From: Flavobacterium sp. MC2016-06
Lineage (GTDB): Bacteria; Bacteroidota; Bacteroidia; Flavobacteriales; Flavobacteriaceae
Direction of reading: 5' to 3'
Length of the DNA stretch: 64,000 nucleotides
Assembly (NCBI RefSeq): GCF_009711165.2
Contig: NZ_WMID02000021.1
Location: forward strand, 1 to 64,000
Position numbers and translations under genes: made by a program. Numbering within the stretch: the stretch's first letter is position 1; the number at the start of each line of letters is the position of its first letter. Below are positions 17,409 through 28,000 of this stretch, piece after piece. The notes beneath the pieces are model-generated. The model was not told the origin of the DNA, did not search any database, and saw nothing but the letters and a program-made list of their open reading frames with translations.

Positions 17409-18475
17409 TCCCAGTTTTTCATTAAAAAATTAATCCAGTTCTGGTGAAAGATTTTGTTTAAATCTTCATCAGAATAGCCGTTGTTTTTAAATATCAAAAC
17501 CAATTTTTGCAAATCGGCAATGGTATCTAAATCGTACGGGCCTTGTTCTGTACCAAAAGCGCCGTCAAGATCTGAACCCACACCAATATGATTTGCATTT
17601 CCGGCCAATTGACAAATGTGATCCATATGCTTAAAAACGCTTTCTAGATTACAGTTCATTTCTTTAGGCATAGAAACGCCTCTTTCCCAATTCGGAACCA
17701 GCATCCAAGCATCTAAAGCACCGCCAATAACCGCACCTCTAGAAATTAAAGCTTTAATCATTTCGTCGCTGTATTGTCGGTTATGATCTACGAGAGTTCT
17801 ACAATTATTATGACTTGCCCAAACGGGTCCGTTGTAATGGTCTAAAGCTTGCCAGAAAGCATCGTCGCATAAATGTGTTGCATCCAGAATAATATTTAAA
17901 CGTTCCATTTCTTTCAATAAATCAAGACCATTTTGATTCATTTTTCCTGTAGCATCCGTTCCGTTTGCGTAACGACCGGGGCCGTAATGTGCAGGCCCAA
18001 TCGCACGTAATCCGTAATTGTAAGCTTTCTCCAAATACGAAATATCAATAATAGAATCAGCGCCTTCTAAACTCAAAATATAACCAATAGGTTTTTTATC
18101 GTTTGGCGTTCCGTCATTCCATAAATCGATTTGCTTTTGAAGTGATTTTTTATCGGTAATAGCAGTCATTTCGCCAGCTTCTTCCATGGTTTTATACCAA
18201 GTAAGCTGTCCTTGTGTTTGCGCCCAAGCTTGTTCTGGAGAATTCCAGCCCGGAATAATACTGCCCGGTTTTACAAAACGTGCAATCTGAGTCGCAACCA
18301 CAATGCCAATATTGCCTTTTCGTAAATCAGGAAATGAAACCGTTGCGCGCTCACGGTCTGGTTTGTCAGTCATTCCTTTTTCTAAATGGCGTAATGTTTT
18401 TACATCATTTCTTAAATCTCTGTTCCATTCCATTGCATTCATGCTCAGGTCTAAATGGGCGTCTATTATAAACAT
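17405..18475 (-). CDS. M19 family membrane-dipeptidase-type hydrolase
   Basis: A 356-residue zinc hydrolase of the renal dipeptidase family (M19), which cleaves dipeptides, often with a C-terminal D-residue, and some related amides. The di-zinc site is complete: HxD in DAHLDL, Glu in SLEGAD, His in ATHLCD and ASHNNC, and Asp in GSDLDG. No signal peptide is visible, so it is cytoplasmic. It is the last gene of the operon, 15 bp after the PLP enzyme. Its role here is unclear: it may free an amino-sugar acid or D-amino acid from a peptide or N-acyl derivative taken up by the transporter. Confidence 0.88.
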   Translation of the reverse strand: MFIIDAHLDLSMNAMEWNRDLRNDVKTLRHLEKGMTDKPDRERATVSFPDLRKGNIGIVVATQIARFVKPGSIIPGWNSPEQAWAQTQGQLTWYKTMEEAGEMTAITDKKSLQKQIDLWNDGTPNDKKPIGYILSLEGADSIIDISYLEKAYNYGLRAIGPAHYGPGRYANGTDATGKMNQNGLDLLKEMERLNIILDATHLCDDAFWQALDHYNGPVWASHNNCRTLVDHNRQYSDEMIKALISRGAVIGGALDAWMLVPNWERGVSMPKEMNCNLESVFKHMDHICQLAGNANHIGVGSDLDGAFGTEQGPYDLDTIADLQKLVLIFKNNGYSDEDLNKIFHQNWINFLMKNWD

Positions 18476-18490
18476 ATTGTGGACTTAAAT

Positions 18491-19606
18491 TTAAATATTA
18501 ATTTTTCTGCTGCGTGCTTCAACAATCCATTGTTCGCATATTTGATGCGAAGCGTTAACCACTTGAACGGTGTCATAAAGTGCACAGGTAGGGCAGACGT
18601 GATATGGAATGGCGTAAATAATATCGCCAATTTTATACTCGTTTCTGCCTTGATTTTCTATAATTAAATGTTCTTCTGAATGTGCGGTCGGAATTAAATC
18701 GTCATCATTTAAAATCACTAATCTTTTATCAATTGGATTTTCTGAAGCAACGGCTTTGTAGCCAATATCAATACAAAAAGTTGATCTTGTAGGTTTAGAA
18801 ATTATAGTTCCAACCAAAACAGCTGCAGGTTTAAAGTCTTGTTCTGGTAAATTAATGCTGTAGTTTACATCCCAAAAAACAAAAGTTCCCGGGCTGCATT
18901 CTACATTTTTTTGCTGTGAATAAAATGGAAATGTATTAGAACCTCCTGCAACAATTTTTAATTCGTAATCTAGTTTTTGCTGTATTTTTTCAATCTTCTG
19001 ATTAACAATTGAAAAGGAATTTGACGCATCCGTTTTTCTATGTGAAGCGTCGCCTTTCAAATGTCCGTCGTAAATATGAATTCCTGCAAAATGAATGTTT
19101 TTTAGCTTTGTTATCTCGTCTGCCAAAGCTGTCCAGTTTTCTGAAATTGAAATTCCAGTTCGGTTCATTCCAGTATTTAAATCAATATAAACAGTAAGTG
19201 TTAGTTTATTTTTTTTGGCAATTTCGTTTAATGCTTCTGCAGATTCTAAATTATCAACGATAGTCGAAAATTGAGAAAAAGGATATTTTTCAATTAAAGA
19301 AATCCATCTATTTTTTCGAATTCCAACTAGCTGATACGCCAGAAGAATATCTGGAATTTTATGGATGGCACACAGTTCGGCTTCGGCAATAGTGGCGCAT
19401 TTGACTTTGTGAATATTGTAAACTTTAAACAAATCTAGAATTTCTCCGATTTTATGCGTTTTAATATGCGGTCTTAATTTCTCAACGTCGCCATTTACAG
19501 TCTCAATAAGATGTTCGATATTCTGCAGTAAACGATCTTCGTAAACGGCTAAAAAAGGAGTATCGATAAGAGTTTTAGGATCAATTTTCCACCAATTTTC
19601 TTCCAT
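18491..19606 (-). CDS. D-threonine aldolase / D-serine dehydratase family PLP enzyme
   Basis: A 371-residue fold-type III PLP enzyme with an alanine racemase-like barrel. The Schiff-base Lys is Lys49 in RPHIKTHK. The metal-binding pair His336 and Cys338 in YHVCPTC matches the H-x-C site of D-serine dehydratase and D-threonine aldolase, which assists beta-hydroxyl elimination or retro-aldol cleavage. All known substrates are D-configured beta-hydroxy amino acids. D-glucosaminate also has the 2R amino, 3-hydroxy arrangement, and loss of water from it would give 2-keto-3-deoxygluconate, the substrate of the kinase two genes upstream. It lies between eda (4-bp gap) and the dipeptidase. Confidence 0.87.
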   Translation of the reverse strand: MEENWWKIDPKTLIDTPFLAVYEDRLLQNIEHLIETVNGDVEKLRPHIKTHKIGEILDLFKVYNIHKVKCATIAEAELCAIHKIPDILLAYQLVGIRKNRWISLIEKYPFSQFSTIVDNLESAEALNEIAKKNKLTLTVYIDLNTGMNRTGISISENWTALADEITKLKNIHFAGIHIYDGHLKGDASHRKTDASNSFSIVNQKIEKIQQKLDYELKIVAGGSNTFPFYSQQKNVECSPGTFVFWDVNYSINLPEQDFKPAAVLVGTIISKPTRSTFCIDIGYKAVASENPIDKRLVILNDDDLIPTAHSEEHLIIENQGRNEYKIGDIIYAIPYHVCPTCALYDTVQVVNASHQICEQWIVEARSRKINI

Positions 19607-19609
19607 GAT

Positions 19610-20257
19610 TTAGTTTCTTGTTTTTTCGACAACTTCAATTAAATTCTCAAAAGCTTCAATCGATTTTTCATAAGTCAATTGCGCTAATAATTCTTTTGAA
19701 AATAAATTAGAACCAATTCCAACGCAGACAACTCCAGATTTAAACCAAGATTTTAAATTGCTTTCTTCTAAAGTTACACCGCCAGTCGGCATTAATTTTA
19801 AATTTGGGAAAGGCGCTTTTAACGCTTTTACATATCCAGGCCCGCCAATTTTATCGGCAGGAAATAATTTTACTATTTCGGCACCCAATTTATTGGCATG
19901 CAGAATCTCGTTTAAAGTCGCTGCGCCGGGAATCCAATAAATATTATTTTTAAAGCAGTAATTGCCAATCTCCAAATCGGTATGCGGACAAACAATACAA
20001 TCTGCACCCAATTTATGAAAAGCTTCTGCATCGTTTACGGTTAAGATCGATCCTACGGCTATTTTTACATCTAAATTATTAGCATTTCTAAACGCAATCA
20101 TCTGGCTGAAAACTTCCTTTGCATCTTCTGCACGCGCAGCAAATTCGATAATTTTAATGCCAGTTGCAGCAGCTGATTTCAATACGATTTCGGCAGTCTG
20201 AATGTTGATTTGTGTTACTAACGGAAGTACGCCTTGTGTTTGTAAAATGCTGTACAT
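19610..20257 (-). CDS. eda: KDPG / 4-hydroxy-2-oxoglutarate aldolase
   Basis: A 215-residue class I aldolase that splits 2-keto-3-deoxy-6-phosphogluconate into pyruvate and glyceraldehyde 3-phosphate. The Schiff-base Lys is in EIVKLFPADK and the phosphate loop in MPTGGV; the proton-relay Glu is in KIIEFAARAED. Length is typical. The segment LEESNLKSWFKSG is typical of this aldolase family. It is packed between kdgK (12-bp gap) and the PLP enzyme (3-bp gap), so the operon carries both steps from KDG to central metabolism. Confidence 0.92.
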   Translation of the reverse strand: MYSILQTQGVLPLVTQINIQTAEIVLKSAAATGIKIIEFAARAEDAKEVFSQMIAFRNANNLDVKIAVGSILTVNDAEAFHKLGADCIVCPHTDLEIGNYCFKNNIYWIPGAATLNEILHANKLGAEIVKLFPADKIGGPGYVKALKAPFPNLKLMPTGGVTLEESNLKSWFKSGVVCVGIGSNLFSKELLAQLTYEKSIEAFENLIEVVEKTRN

Positions 20258-20269
20258 ATTTGAGGAAAT

Positions 20270-21322
20270 TTATCTGTTAATTCTATTGCTTGATCCGTTT
20301 TTAATAAAATGACTTATTTCGGTTATGTTGCTAATGGCAAAATCGCCGGGAATACTTTGTTTGATAACGCCGCAAGCGGTCGCCCAATCAATTGTTTCCT
20401 GACCCGAAAAATTATTGGTGAGTCCATAAAGTAAACCTGCGGTAAAGGCATCGCCAGAACCAATTTGGTCGGTTACCAAATGTATTTTGTGTTCTTTGGT
20501 TTCGTAAAAAATGCCTTCGTGTAAAAGCAGTCCTTTGTATAAATGCGCTGATCCGTCAGACTTTCTAAAACTCATTGCGAGTGTTTTTAGAAAAGGCATT
20601 TTTTCTTTTAGTAATTCAAATGTTTTCTGAAAACGATCGGCATCAGATTCTTTTTTATCTGTTTTAATTCCGAAATAAATTTCTACCGAATCCAAGTCGG
20701 CAACGGTAATAGTGCTGTACTGCAATAAATCGGGCATTATTTCTGACGGATGTTTTCCGTACTGCCATAATTTTGATCTAAAATTAAAATCAGAAGAAAT
20801 GGATAATCCTTTTTTGTGCGCTGTTAAAATTGCTTCTTTACAAACCAAACCAGCTTCATAAGAAACTCCGGGACTTATTCCAGACCAATGAAAATGAGTA
20901 GCATCATTCAAAGCGATATTCCAATCAATCTGATTTTCTTGAATGGTTGCAAAAGAAGAATTGCTTCGGTCGTAAATTACCTGTGATTGTCTGATTTGAT
21001 TTCCTGCTTCAACAAAATATAAACCTAAACGTTCGCCACCATAAACACAATTTGAAGTGTTGACTTTGTGTTTTTGAAGCTCGTTTAAAGCCAATTGTGC
21101 TAAATCATTTTGTGGTAAACGGGTAATGTAAACGGTTTGAATTCCCAATTGAGAAAGTAAAACACAAACATTGGCTTCTGCACCTCCAACGTGAATGCGC
21201 ATTTCATTGGCTTGCGTAAAACGATAACCGTCAATGACATTCATTCGAAGTAATAATTCTCCGAAAGTTGCAATTCTAGTTTGTGGTGTTGTTGCATTCA
21301 TAGTTGTCATTTTTTTTGCCAC
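20270..21322 (-). CDS. kdgK: PfkB-family sugar kinase, probable 2-keto-3-deoxygluconate kinase
   Basis: A 350-residue ribokinase-fold kinase. The N-terminal substrate signature GGAEANVCVLLSQLG and the C-terminal ATP/anion-hole motif DQIGSGDAFTAG (catalytic Asp in GSGD) are intact. Pairing with KDPG aldolase points to 2-keto-3-deoxygluconate as the substrate, forming KDPG. The start is uncertain: Met1, Met5 and Met8 are all possible, and the conserved fold begins near RIATFGELLLRM. No gluconate or altronate dehydratase gene is nearby, so KDG must come from another enzyme in the cluster. Confidence 0.85.
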   Translation of the reverse strand: MAKKMTTMNATTPQTRIATFGELLLRMNVIDGYRFTQANEMRIHVGGAEANVCVLLSQLGIQTVYITRLPQNDLAQLALNELQKHKVNTSNCVYGGERLGLYFVEAGNQIRQSQVIYDRSNSSFATIQENQIDWNIALNDATHFHWSGISPGVSYEAGLVCKEAILTAHKKGLSISSDFNFRSKLWQYGKHPSEIMPDLLQYSTITVADLDSVEIYFGIKTDKKESDADRFQKTFELLKEKMPFLKTLAMSFRKSDGSAHLYKGLLLHEGIFYETKEHKIHLVTDQIGSGDAFTAGLLYGLTNNFSGQETIDWATACGVIKQSIPGDFAISNITEISHFIKNGSSNRINR

Positions 21323-21668
21323 AGATTAAATAATTTAAAAGATTAAAAATTCTGTTTGCCACGAATTACACGAATTTACACAAATCATTGAGTGAAATTA
21401 ATTCGTGGAAATTCGTGGCAAACAACACTTACGATGTATTTGTATTTTATGCCACAGATTATATAGATTTCAAGGATTTTTTAATCTAATTCTACAAGTT
21501 TTTTTTAATTCTTTTAAACTGTATAATCTACGGCATTTTTATTTTTTCTACCACGAATTACACGAATTTACACAAATCATTGCGTTAAATTAATTCGTGA
21601 AAATTCGTGTAATTCGTGGCAAACAGAATTTTTAATCTTTTTAATCCTTTTAATCTGTGGCATTATCT
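21323..21668. repeat. Nested inverted repeats between ridA and kdgK
   Basis: 346 bp without a gene inside the operon. The ends form a long inverted repeat: TTTGCCACAGATTAAA and AAAATTCTGTTTGCCACGAATT on the left, with their complements on the right. Inside it, TTACACGAATTTACACAAATC occurs twice in the same orientation and a further GCCACAGATTATA/TATAATCTACGGC pair forms another hairpin. This is a composite of mobile palindromic elements that may stall or cleave the transcript. Confidence 0.85.
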
Positions 21669-22136
21669 TTAATATAATTCGAAAACAGCTTCAACTTCTA
21701 CAGGAATATTATCTGGTAAAGAGCCCATTCCAACAGCGCTTCTTACTCCAATTCCGTTTTCTTGACCCCAAACTTCAGCAAACAATTCGCTGCAGCCGTT
21801 AATTACGTACGGATGTCTTAAAAAATCGCCGTTGCAGTTTACCATTCCAAGAACTTTTATAACACGTTTTACTTTATCCAAGCTTCCAAAATTGGTAACA
21901 ATTGTAGAAAGCATGGTTAAGCCCACTTGTCTTGCGGCTAGTTTTCCTTCTTCAATATCCATATCGTCGCCAATTCTGCCAATGATTAAGGATTTGTCAT
22001 CTCGAACAGGGCCGTGTCCAGATAAGTATAAATATTTACCATCAACTAAATAAGGTTTGTAAATACCAAGCGGCTGTGGTGCCGGCGGTAGAGATAAGCC
22101 TAATGTTTCAAATTTTTCTTGAGGTAATAAATTCAT
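21669..22136 (-). CDS. RidA family protein
   Basis: A 155-residue RidA/YjgF-type protein, longer than the 128-residue housekeeping form and of the subgroup beginning NLLPQEKFETLGLSLPP. RidA proteins hydrolyse reactive enamine/imine intermediates released by PLP-dependent dehydratases. The essential Arg is in GVRSAVGMGSLP and the catalytic-site Glu in VEVEAVFEL, so it should be active. It lies 5 bp after gntP. Its position next to a D-TA/D-serine dehydratase-like enzyme fits a role in finishing that enzyme's reaction. Confidence 0.88.
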   Translation of the reverse strand: MNLLPQEKFETLGLSLPPAPQPLGIYKPYLVDGKYLYLSGHGPVRDDKSLIIGRIGDDMDIEEGKLAARQVGLTMLSTIVTNFGSLDKVKRVIKVLGMVNCNGDFLRHPYVINGCSELFAEVWGQENGIGVRSAVGMGSLPDNIPVEVEAVFELY

Positions 22137-22140
22137 GATA

Positions 22141-23460
22141 TTAATGTATTATAGAGTTTAAAATAAAAACGAAAATGATTCCTAAAACCGATACTAAAGA
22201 TTCCATGACAGTCCATGATTTAAAAGTGTCTTTTAGGCTGATATTAAAATATTCTTTAAACATCCAAAAACTTGGATCGTTTACGTGAGAGCACATTAAA
22301 CTTCCTGCTCCAACGGCTAATACTAACAAATTGGGGTCGAGTCCGTTAGTTTGTAATAAAGGTAATAAAACGCTGGCAGTCATCAAACCAGCAGCTGTTG
22401 CAGATCCCACACAAACGCGAATTATCGCTGCCATTATCCATGCCAATAAATAAGGATGAATGTTTGTTTGTGTTAAAGTCGCTACAATGGTTTCGTTTAC
22501 ACCGCTTACAATCATAACTTCTTTTAAACCTCCTGCGCCGCCGACGATTAAAACAATTAGGGCAACATCTTTTATGGCAGTTGCATAATCATCCATAACA
22601 GATTTTAAGCTTCGGTTCATGCGAATGCCTAAAGTATAAGTGCAGAGCAGTAGTGAAATCAGCATAATCATACTGGGTTCGCCAATTGTTTTACAGATTT
22701 TTATTATAGTTTCGTTTGATGAGATTAAAGGTAATAATGAAGTCAGCGATAATCCAAAAACTGGAAATAGGGCCGAGAATAAACTAACAGAAAAACTGGG
22801 AAGTTTACCTTCATTGGCAATTTCTTCCACATTTAAAATTTCATGATTTGATTCTGTTTTAATGTTTTTAAGCAGATTAGAGAATAACAGACCTGCAATA
22901 AAAATGGTTGGAACAGCGATTATAATTCCATAAACTAAAACGAGACCAATATCGGCATTCAAAATACTGCTTAACGCCATTGGCGATGGATGCGGGGGTA
23001 AAAAACCATGCGCTACAGAAAGTGATGCAAGCATCGGGATTCCTAAATATACTTTTGATAACTTAAATTGATGGGCTACAGAAAAAATCAGAGGAACTAA
23101 CAAGACAAATCCAACACTATAAAACAGCGGAATCCCAACAATAAATCCAGTAATCATTAAACCTAAGCGAACGTATTTTTTTCCCGTCCATCCCATAACC
23201 GTTTTGGCAATAACATTGGCTGCTCCAGACGAAACGGTAAGTTTACCAATGCAGGTTCCAAAAACAATAATCAGCGTAATAGAGCCCAACATTTCGCCCA
23301 AACCTTTTTGTACCGTTTGTGATAATGTGTCTATCGGCAGGCCCAGAAAAAGGCCTGCTAATAAAGCTGTTATTATAAATGCAATAAAGGGATTGATTTT
23401 AAACCAAGCGATTTGCAGGATTAAAAAAGCAATACATGCAGTAAGTATTAAAATGCTCAT
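22141..23460 (-). CDS. GntP-family transporter
   Basis: A 439-residue inner-membrane permease with about 12 hydrophobic segments, of the GntP/GntT/DsdX family, whose members take up gluconate, related aldonates or D-serine with protons. Family-typical segments include PLFYSVGFVLLVPLIF and GSLMCSHVNDPSFWMF. It lies between susD (14-bp gap) and ridA (4-bp gap). A 2-amino aldonate combines the features of both known substrate classes, acid sugar and D-amino acid. Confidence 0.9.
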   Translation of the reverse strand: MSILILTACIAFLILQIAWFKINPFIAFIITALLAGLFLGLPIDTLSQTVQKGLGEMLGSITLIIVFGTCIGKLTVSSGAANVIAKTVMGWTGKKYVRLGLMITGFIVGIPLFYSVGFVLLVPLIFSVAHQFKLSKVYLGIPMLASLSVAHGFLPPHPSPMALSSILNADIGLVLVYGIIIAVPTIFIAGLLFSNLLKNIKTESNHEILNVEEIANEGKLPSFSVSLFSALFPVFGLSLTSLLPLISSNETIIKICKTIGEPSMIMLISLLLCTYTLGIRMNRSLKSVMDDYATAIKDVALIVLIVGGAGGLKEVMIVSGVNETIVATLTQTNIHPYLLAWIMAAIIRVCVGSATAAGLMTASVLLPLLQTNGLDPNLLVLAVGAGSLMCSHVNDPSFWMFKEYFNISLKDTFKSWTVMESLVSVLGIIFVFILNSIIH

Positions 23461-23474
23461 TTATCTATTGTATA

Positions 23475-25004
23475 TTATTTATCCCACCAGATTTTTGTTG
23501 TAAAAGTGTCTTGACCTTGGCGTTTGATCGCTTCAGCTAAGTTAGCAGAATTGACTGAATATTCGCTGGTTGGATACCTGAAACGTCTTGGAATTGTGCC
23601 GTTTGTAACATTTCCAGGAAAATTTACCGGCACTAATGCAGGATATCCTGTTCTTCTCCAGTTAGCATAAACTTCTTGCTCGTCTACAAATAATGCCACC
23701 CAGACTTGAGTATGAATTTGATTCATTTTTTCATCGAAAGATCCAGCTGTATTAAACGGATTTGCTGTTAAATATGGAGTTGCATCTGCAATTGTATAAC
23801 CTGCTCCATAAATTCCCATATTTAAGAAAGATGCTTTTACACCTTTTTCATATAAATCTTTATCGGTTTCGGCAGCGTACCATCCTCTTGCTGCAGCTTC
23901 GGCTAAATATAAATTCGTTTCAGCATTACTTATTAGTACAAGCGGTGCTTCATATTTAAAAACAGTACTTTGATTTGGTTCAGAATATGTAGCTTGATCT
24001 ACTGGAGTTGGTGCATCTTTAAGTCCATTCGGGAAACCTTTTTGTACAGCAAGAGTTGTATTTTGTGCAGTTCCCTGCCAAACACCAGCATAAACACTAA
24101 TTCTAGGATCAGCAGTAGCTTTTAGTAAATCGATAAAAGTTTTAGCCAATTTTCCACCTTCCACATTTTTCTGTCCGTAAGAACCTTGTGTGAAATCTTG
24201 TTTTCTAGAATCAAAACCTACAGGATTTCTATCAAAATCATTTGGACCATCAGTATATTTCATGATCGCGTTGTCTATTCCGTCTAAGATTACACCGCCA
24301 GCAATGGCTTTTGTAACCCAAGTTTTAGAAAGTGCAGGGTCAACTTTTGATAATCTTAAACCTAAACGAAGCATCAACGAATAAGAGAATTTTTTCCATT
24401 TTGTTACATCACCATTGTATATAAAATCGGCTCCGCCAAAACTTGTTTTAGAAGCATCAAGTGCAGTAGCAGCTTCATCAAGTTCCTTCAATAAATCTTT
24501 ATAAATAGATTCTTGTGTATCATATTTTGGAAGAAATACTTGTGTGCTGTTTGCTTTTGCTGCTTCAGAATACGGAATGTCTCCATACAAATCTGTAATT
24601 CTGTGATACAAATAGGCTTTCCAGATTCTGGCAATATTTAGTTTATTGCTGTCGTTTGCATTGTCTTTTACTGCATTTATTACAATTTCTACTTCGTTTA
24701 CCGCAGTTGGATAGACTTGGTTAAAATAAGCAGAATAATAGACTTCGTTACTCAAGTATTTATCACCAACACCAGAAGCTTCTTTGTAAGTGGCGTAATG
24801 CTGTAACATGCCGCCACATTCCAAAATATTTGTCGCAAAATAATTATTGTTTAATCCATCCAGCTGCGATTTACTGAAGATGAAATTCGGATTTGGAGTC
24901 TCCACAACGTTTGGGTTGGTGTTTATCTCCTCAAAATCTTTGGTACAGGCTGTCATACTTCCTAAAAGTATACCTGATATATATAAAAGGGTTATCTTTT
25001 TCAT
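23475..25004 (-). CDS. SusD/RagB-like outer-membrane lipoprotein
   Basis: A 509-residue surface lipoprotein. The signal peptide ends in the lipobox SMTAC at Cys20, followed by TKDFEEINTNPN, a typical SusD start. The helical SusD fold (TPR-like) with the segment WKAYLYHRITDLYGDIPYSEAA and a C-terminal RFRYPTSE region shows the SusD-like_2 type. It works as the lid of the SusC channel, catching the nutrient. It is co-transcribed with susC, 11 bp after it. This SusD type often binds peptides or glycoconjugates, not only glycans. Confidence 0.9.
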   Translation of the reverse strand: MKKITLLYISGILLGSMTACTKDFEEINTNPNVVETPNPNFIFSKSQLDGLNNNYFATNILECGGMLQHYATYKEASGVGDKYLSNEVYYSAYFNQVYPTAVNEVEIVINAVKDNANDSNKLNIARIWKAYLYHRITDLYGDIPYSEAAKANSTQVFLPKYDTQESIYKDLLKELDEAATALDASKTSFGGADFIYNGDVTKWKKFSYSLMLRLGLRLSKVDPALSKTWVTKAIAGGVILDGIDNAIMKYTDGPNDFDRNPVGFDSRKQDFTQGSYGQKNVEGGKLAKTFIDLLKATADPRISVYAGVWQGTAQNTTLAVQKGFPNGLKDAPTPVDQATYSEPNQSTVFKYEAPLVLISNAETNLYLAEAAARGWYAAETDKDLYEKGVKASFLNMGIYGAGYTIADATPYLTANPFNTAGSFDEKMNQIHTQVWVALFVDEQEVYANWRRTGYPALVPVNFPGNVTNGTIPRRFRYPTSEYSVNSANLAEAIKRQGQDTFTTKIWWDK

Positions 25005-25015
25005 GTCTTTGTAAT

Positions 25016-28000
25016 TTAAAATTTAACGTTTAAACTTAAACCAAAACTTCTTGTTTTAGGTACTCCAAATTGTTCTACACCTTGAGCATTTCCTGCGCTG
25101 AATACAGATTCTGGATCTACGTTTGGTGTTTTCTTATAAAGAATGAATAAGTTTCTTGCTACAAATGAAATAGAAGCACCTTGAAGTTTTGATAAACCTT
25201 TTATTTTTTCGATTGGCAGCTGATACCCAAAAATTACTTGTCTTAATTTTACAAAACTTGCATCGTAAACAAATGTTGAAGAAATGTTTCTTAAACCATC
25301 ATAATACGTTCTTAAGTTTTCTGGAGCAATAACCATATCTACAGGATTTCCGTTAGTGTCAACACCTTTAATTGGTAATCCGTTTTCACGACCTTCAAGA
25401 GTTAGTTTTGTTAATCCCATACGAGTTCCGTACAAATCAGTTCCAGAATATAAGCTTCCGCCAAATTTACCATCAATCAAAAAGCTGAATGAGAAATCTT
25501 TGTATTTAAATTCGTTGCTGATACCAGCTGACCAAGGATGAACTCCTTGTCCTAATTCTTCAAGCGGACCTTGTGCAATTGTTGCAGAACCACCGCTTAC
25601 ATTATAAACTGTATTTCCGTTGGCATCTACACGAGGTTTGTATCCTTTTATAATACTGTACGGACGACCAACATCACTTGCAATTGTAACATATCCGTTT
25701 ACAGAAGTTGCCATTGTAATAGAGTTCAATTGATCTGTAAGTGCTTCGACCGTATTTTTGTTGTAAGATCCGTTGATGCTCGCGTCCCAAGAGAAATTTT
25801 CTGAGTTAATGATTTTACCACTTACTAAAAGTTCAACCCCTTTATTTCTCATTTTTCCAAGATTTAATAAAGCTGTATTGGCTCCCGAAGCAGCAGAGAT
25901 AGTAGTTTCTACAATATCATTTGTAGTGGCACGGTTGTACCAAGCAAAATCAACATTTAAACGATTGTTGAAAAATCCTAAATCTGTTCCAACTTCAAAA
26001 GTGGTAGAAGTCAATGGGCTTAATGTAGCATTTGGAACTCTAGTACTTGTTGGTCCTTGCAATTGCTGTCCGTTATGTCCGCCTTGAATCATAGAATACG
26101 ATTGATTTAGCGCGTACGGATCTGGCGTTGCTCCACCAACTTGAGCCCAAGAAGATCTTAGTTTTGTGAATGAAATCCATTCTGGCATTTTTACAATATC
26201 CGAAAGGATAACACTTGTTCCTACTGACGGATAAAATACCGTATTGTTTTCTTTAGAAAGAGTAGAGAACCAATCTTGACGTCCGGTAAAGTTTAAGAAA
26301 ACGACATTTTTATAATCTAAATCTGCAGCTCCATAAACAGAATTTGTTTTTGTTTTTCCGTAAGGATAGCTATAAGTCAATGTAGATAAATTAGTCAAAG
26401 CATAAAAATCATCCAAAACAAAATTAGAACCTTCAACTCTAGTTTCATCTCTTAAAGTAGAGCGGGAGTTAACCCCAACCAAAGCATTCAAAGAGAAATT
26501 CTCATAAATGTTTTTCTTCGTATAATTTAAAATGGCTTCAGAATTCAGATTTTGTAATTTTACTCTGGATCCTTGTGCATAACCAACAGGGTTGTTTAAA
26601 GTTGTTTTTGGAATATATCCGAAGAAATCATAATTCGTAAAATCTTGTCCAATTCTACCTTGAAGGAATAATTCTGGCGTGAAATTTAACTTCACATTCA
26701 ACATTCCGATGAAACGGTTTTTAGTATCGCTGTTTTTAATTTTGTTTATTACAAAATAAGGGTTCGTGGCAACCGCAACAGGATTCCAAGCTTGTTCAAC
26801 ACCATTTGCATCATAACCTGGGGCAAGATTTCTAATATCAACCGTGTTGGCAATCATGTAAGTTCCCCAGTTTGGGTTAGCCTCAGCATCAGAAACCGTT
26901 ACTCTATTATTTGTTTTGTCAATATTATATTGCGCGACAACATCAAACTTTAACCAATTTGTTAAGTTGACATTGCTGGCAATGTTGATGCTTTTACGAT
27001 TAAAATCGTTATTAGGCACAACACCTTGATTGTCCATGTTCATAAAAGAAAGACGTCCCGTAGCTTTTTCACTCCCGCCAGATAAAGCAACCGAGTTAAT
27101 AAAAGTTGTACCTGTTTGGTAGAAGTTTTTAATATTATCTTTTTGAGGCGAATAAGGTCTTTTTACACCGTCAAATTGAATAACATCTGTACCGTCCATT
27201 TTTGCTCCCCAAGACCAGCGTCCGTCAGCAATTGCTTCAGCCTGTGTAGTTGGTTTTTTTCCTAAAGCTCCAGAACCGTACTCATATTGCCAATCTGGTG
27301 TTATAGAAGGCGTTTCAAAAGTAAAAGAAGTATTATAATCAATGCCAATTCCTTTTTGAGCAGCACCTCTTTTAGTTTGAATTAAGATTACACCATTTGC
27401 TGCATTTGCTCCGTATAATGCTGCTGCTGTTCCACCTTTCAATACTGTAATACTTTTAATATCATCTGGATTAATAACAGAAGTTCCGTCACCTCTATCC
27501 ACATTAATTCTTGTAGATCCAGCACCGTTGCCAATTCCGGGTAGATTAAGCTGTGTATTGTCTATTGGTAAATCGTTTACTACATACATCGGCTGGTTAT
27601 TTCCGTTTAAGGAACCGTTTCCACGAATTACAACTCTAGTAGAGCCACTTGGGCCAGTTGAAGTACTGCTTACGTTTACGCCAGCAATCTTTCCAACCAA
27701 AGCATTTGCGATATTAGTTTCTTTCGCTTTAGTAAATTCAGTTCCTTTAAGTTCCGTTACAGCGTATGATATTGCTTTACTGCTTTTTTTAACTCCAAGC
27801 GCGGTTATCAAAACTTGATCTAATACATTTTCAGCTGGTTTTAGGCTGATAATTAAATCTGAAGTTTTGTTTAAATTAAATTCTAATGTTCCGTAACCCA
27901 TGTAACTAATTACGATTTGAGTTTCATTTTCTGGAACGTTTAATTTAAATTTTCCAGTTTCATCGGTTATAGTAGCTATTTTAGTATTGCTTTTTGCATA

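Noticed and set aside
25773..27818. Several frames antisense to susC
   Set aside because: The susC barrel is continuous and typical; shadows arise from its length.
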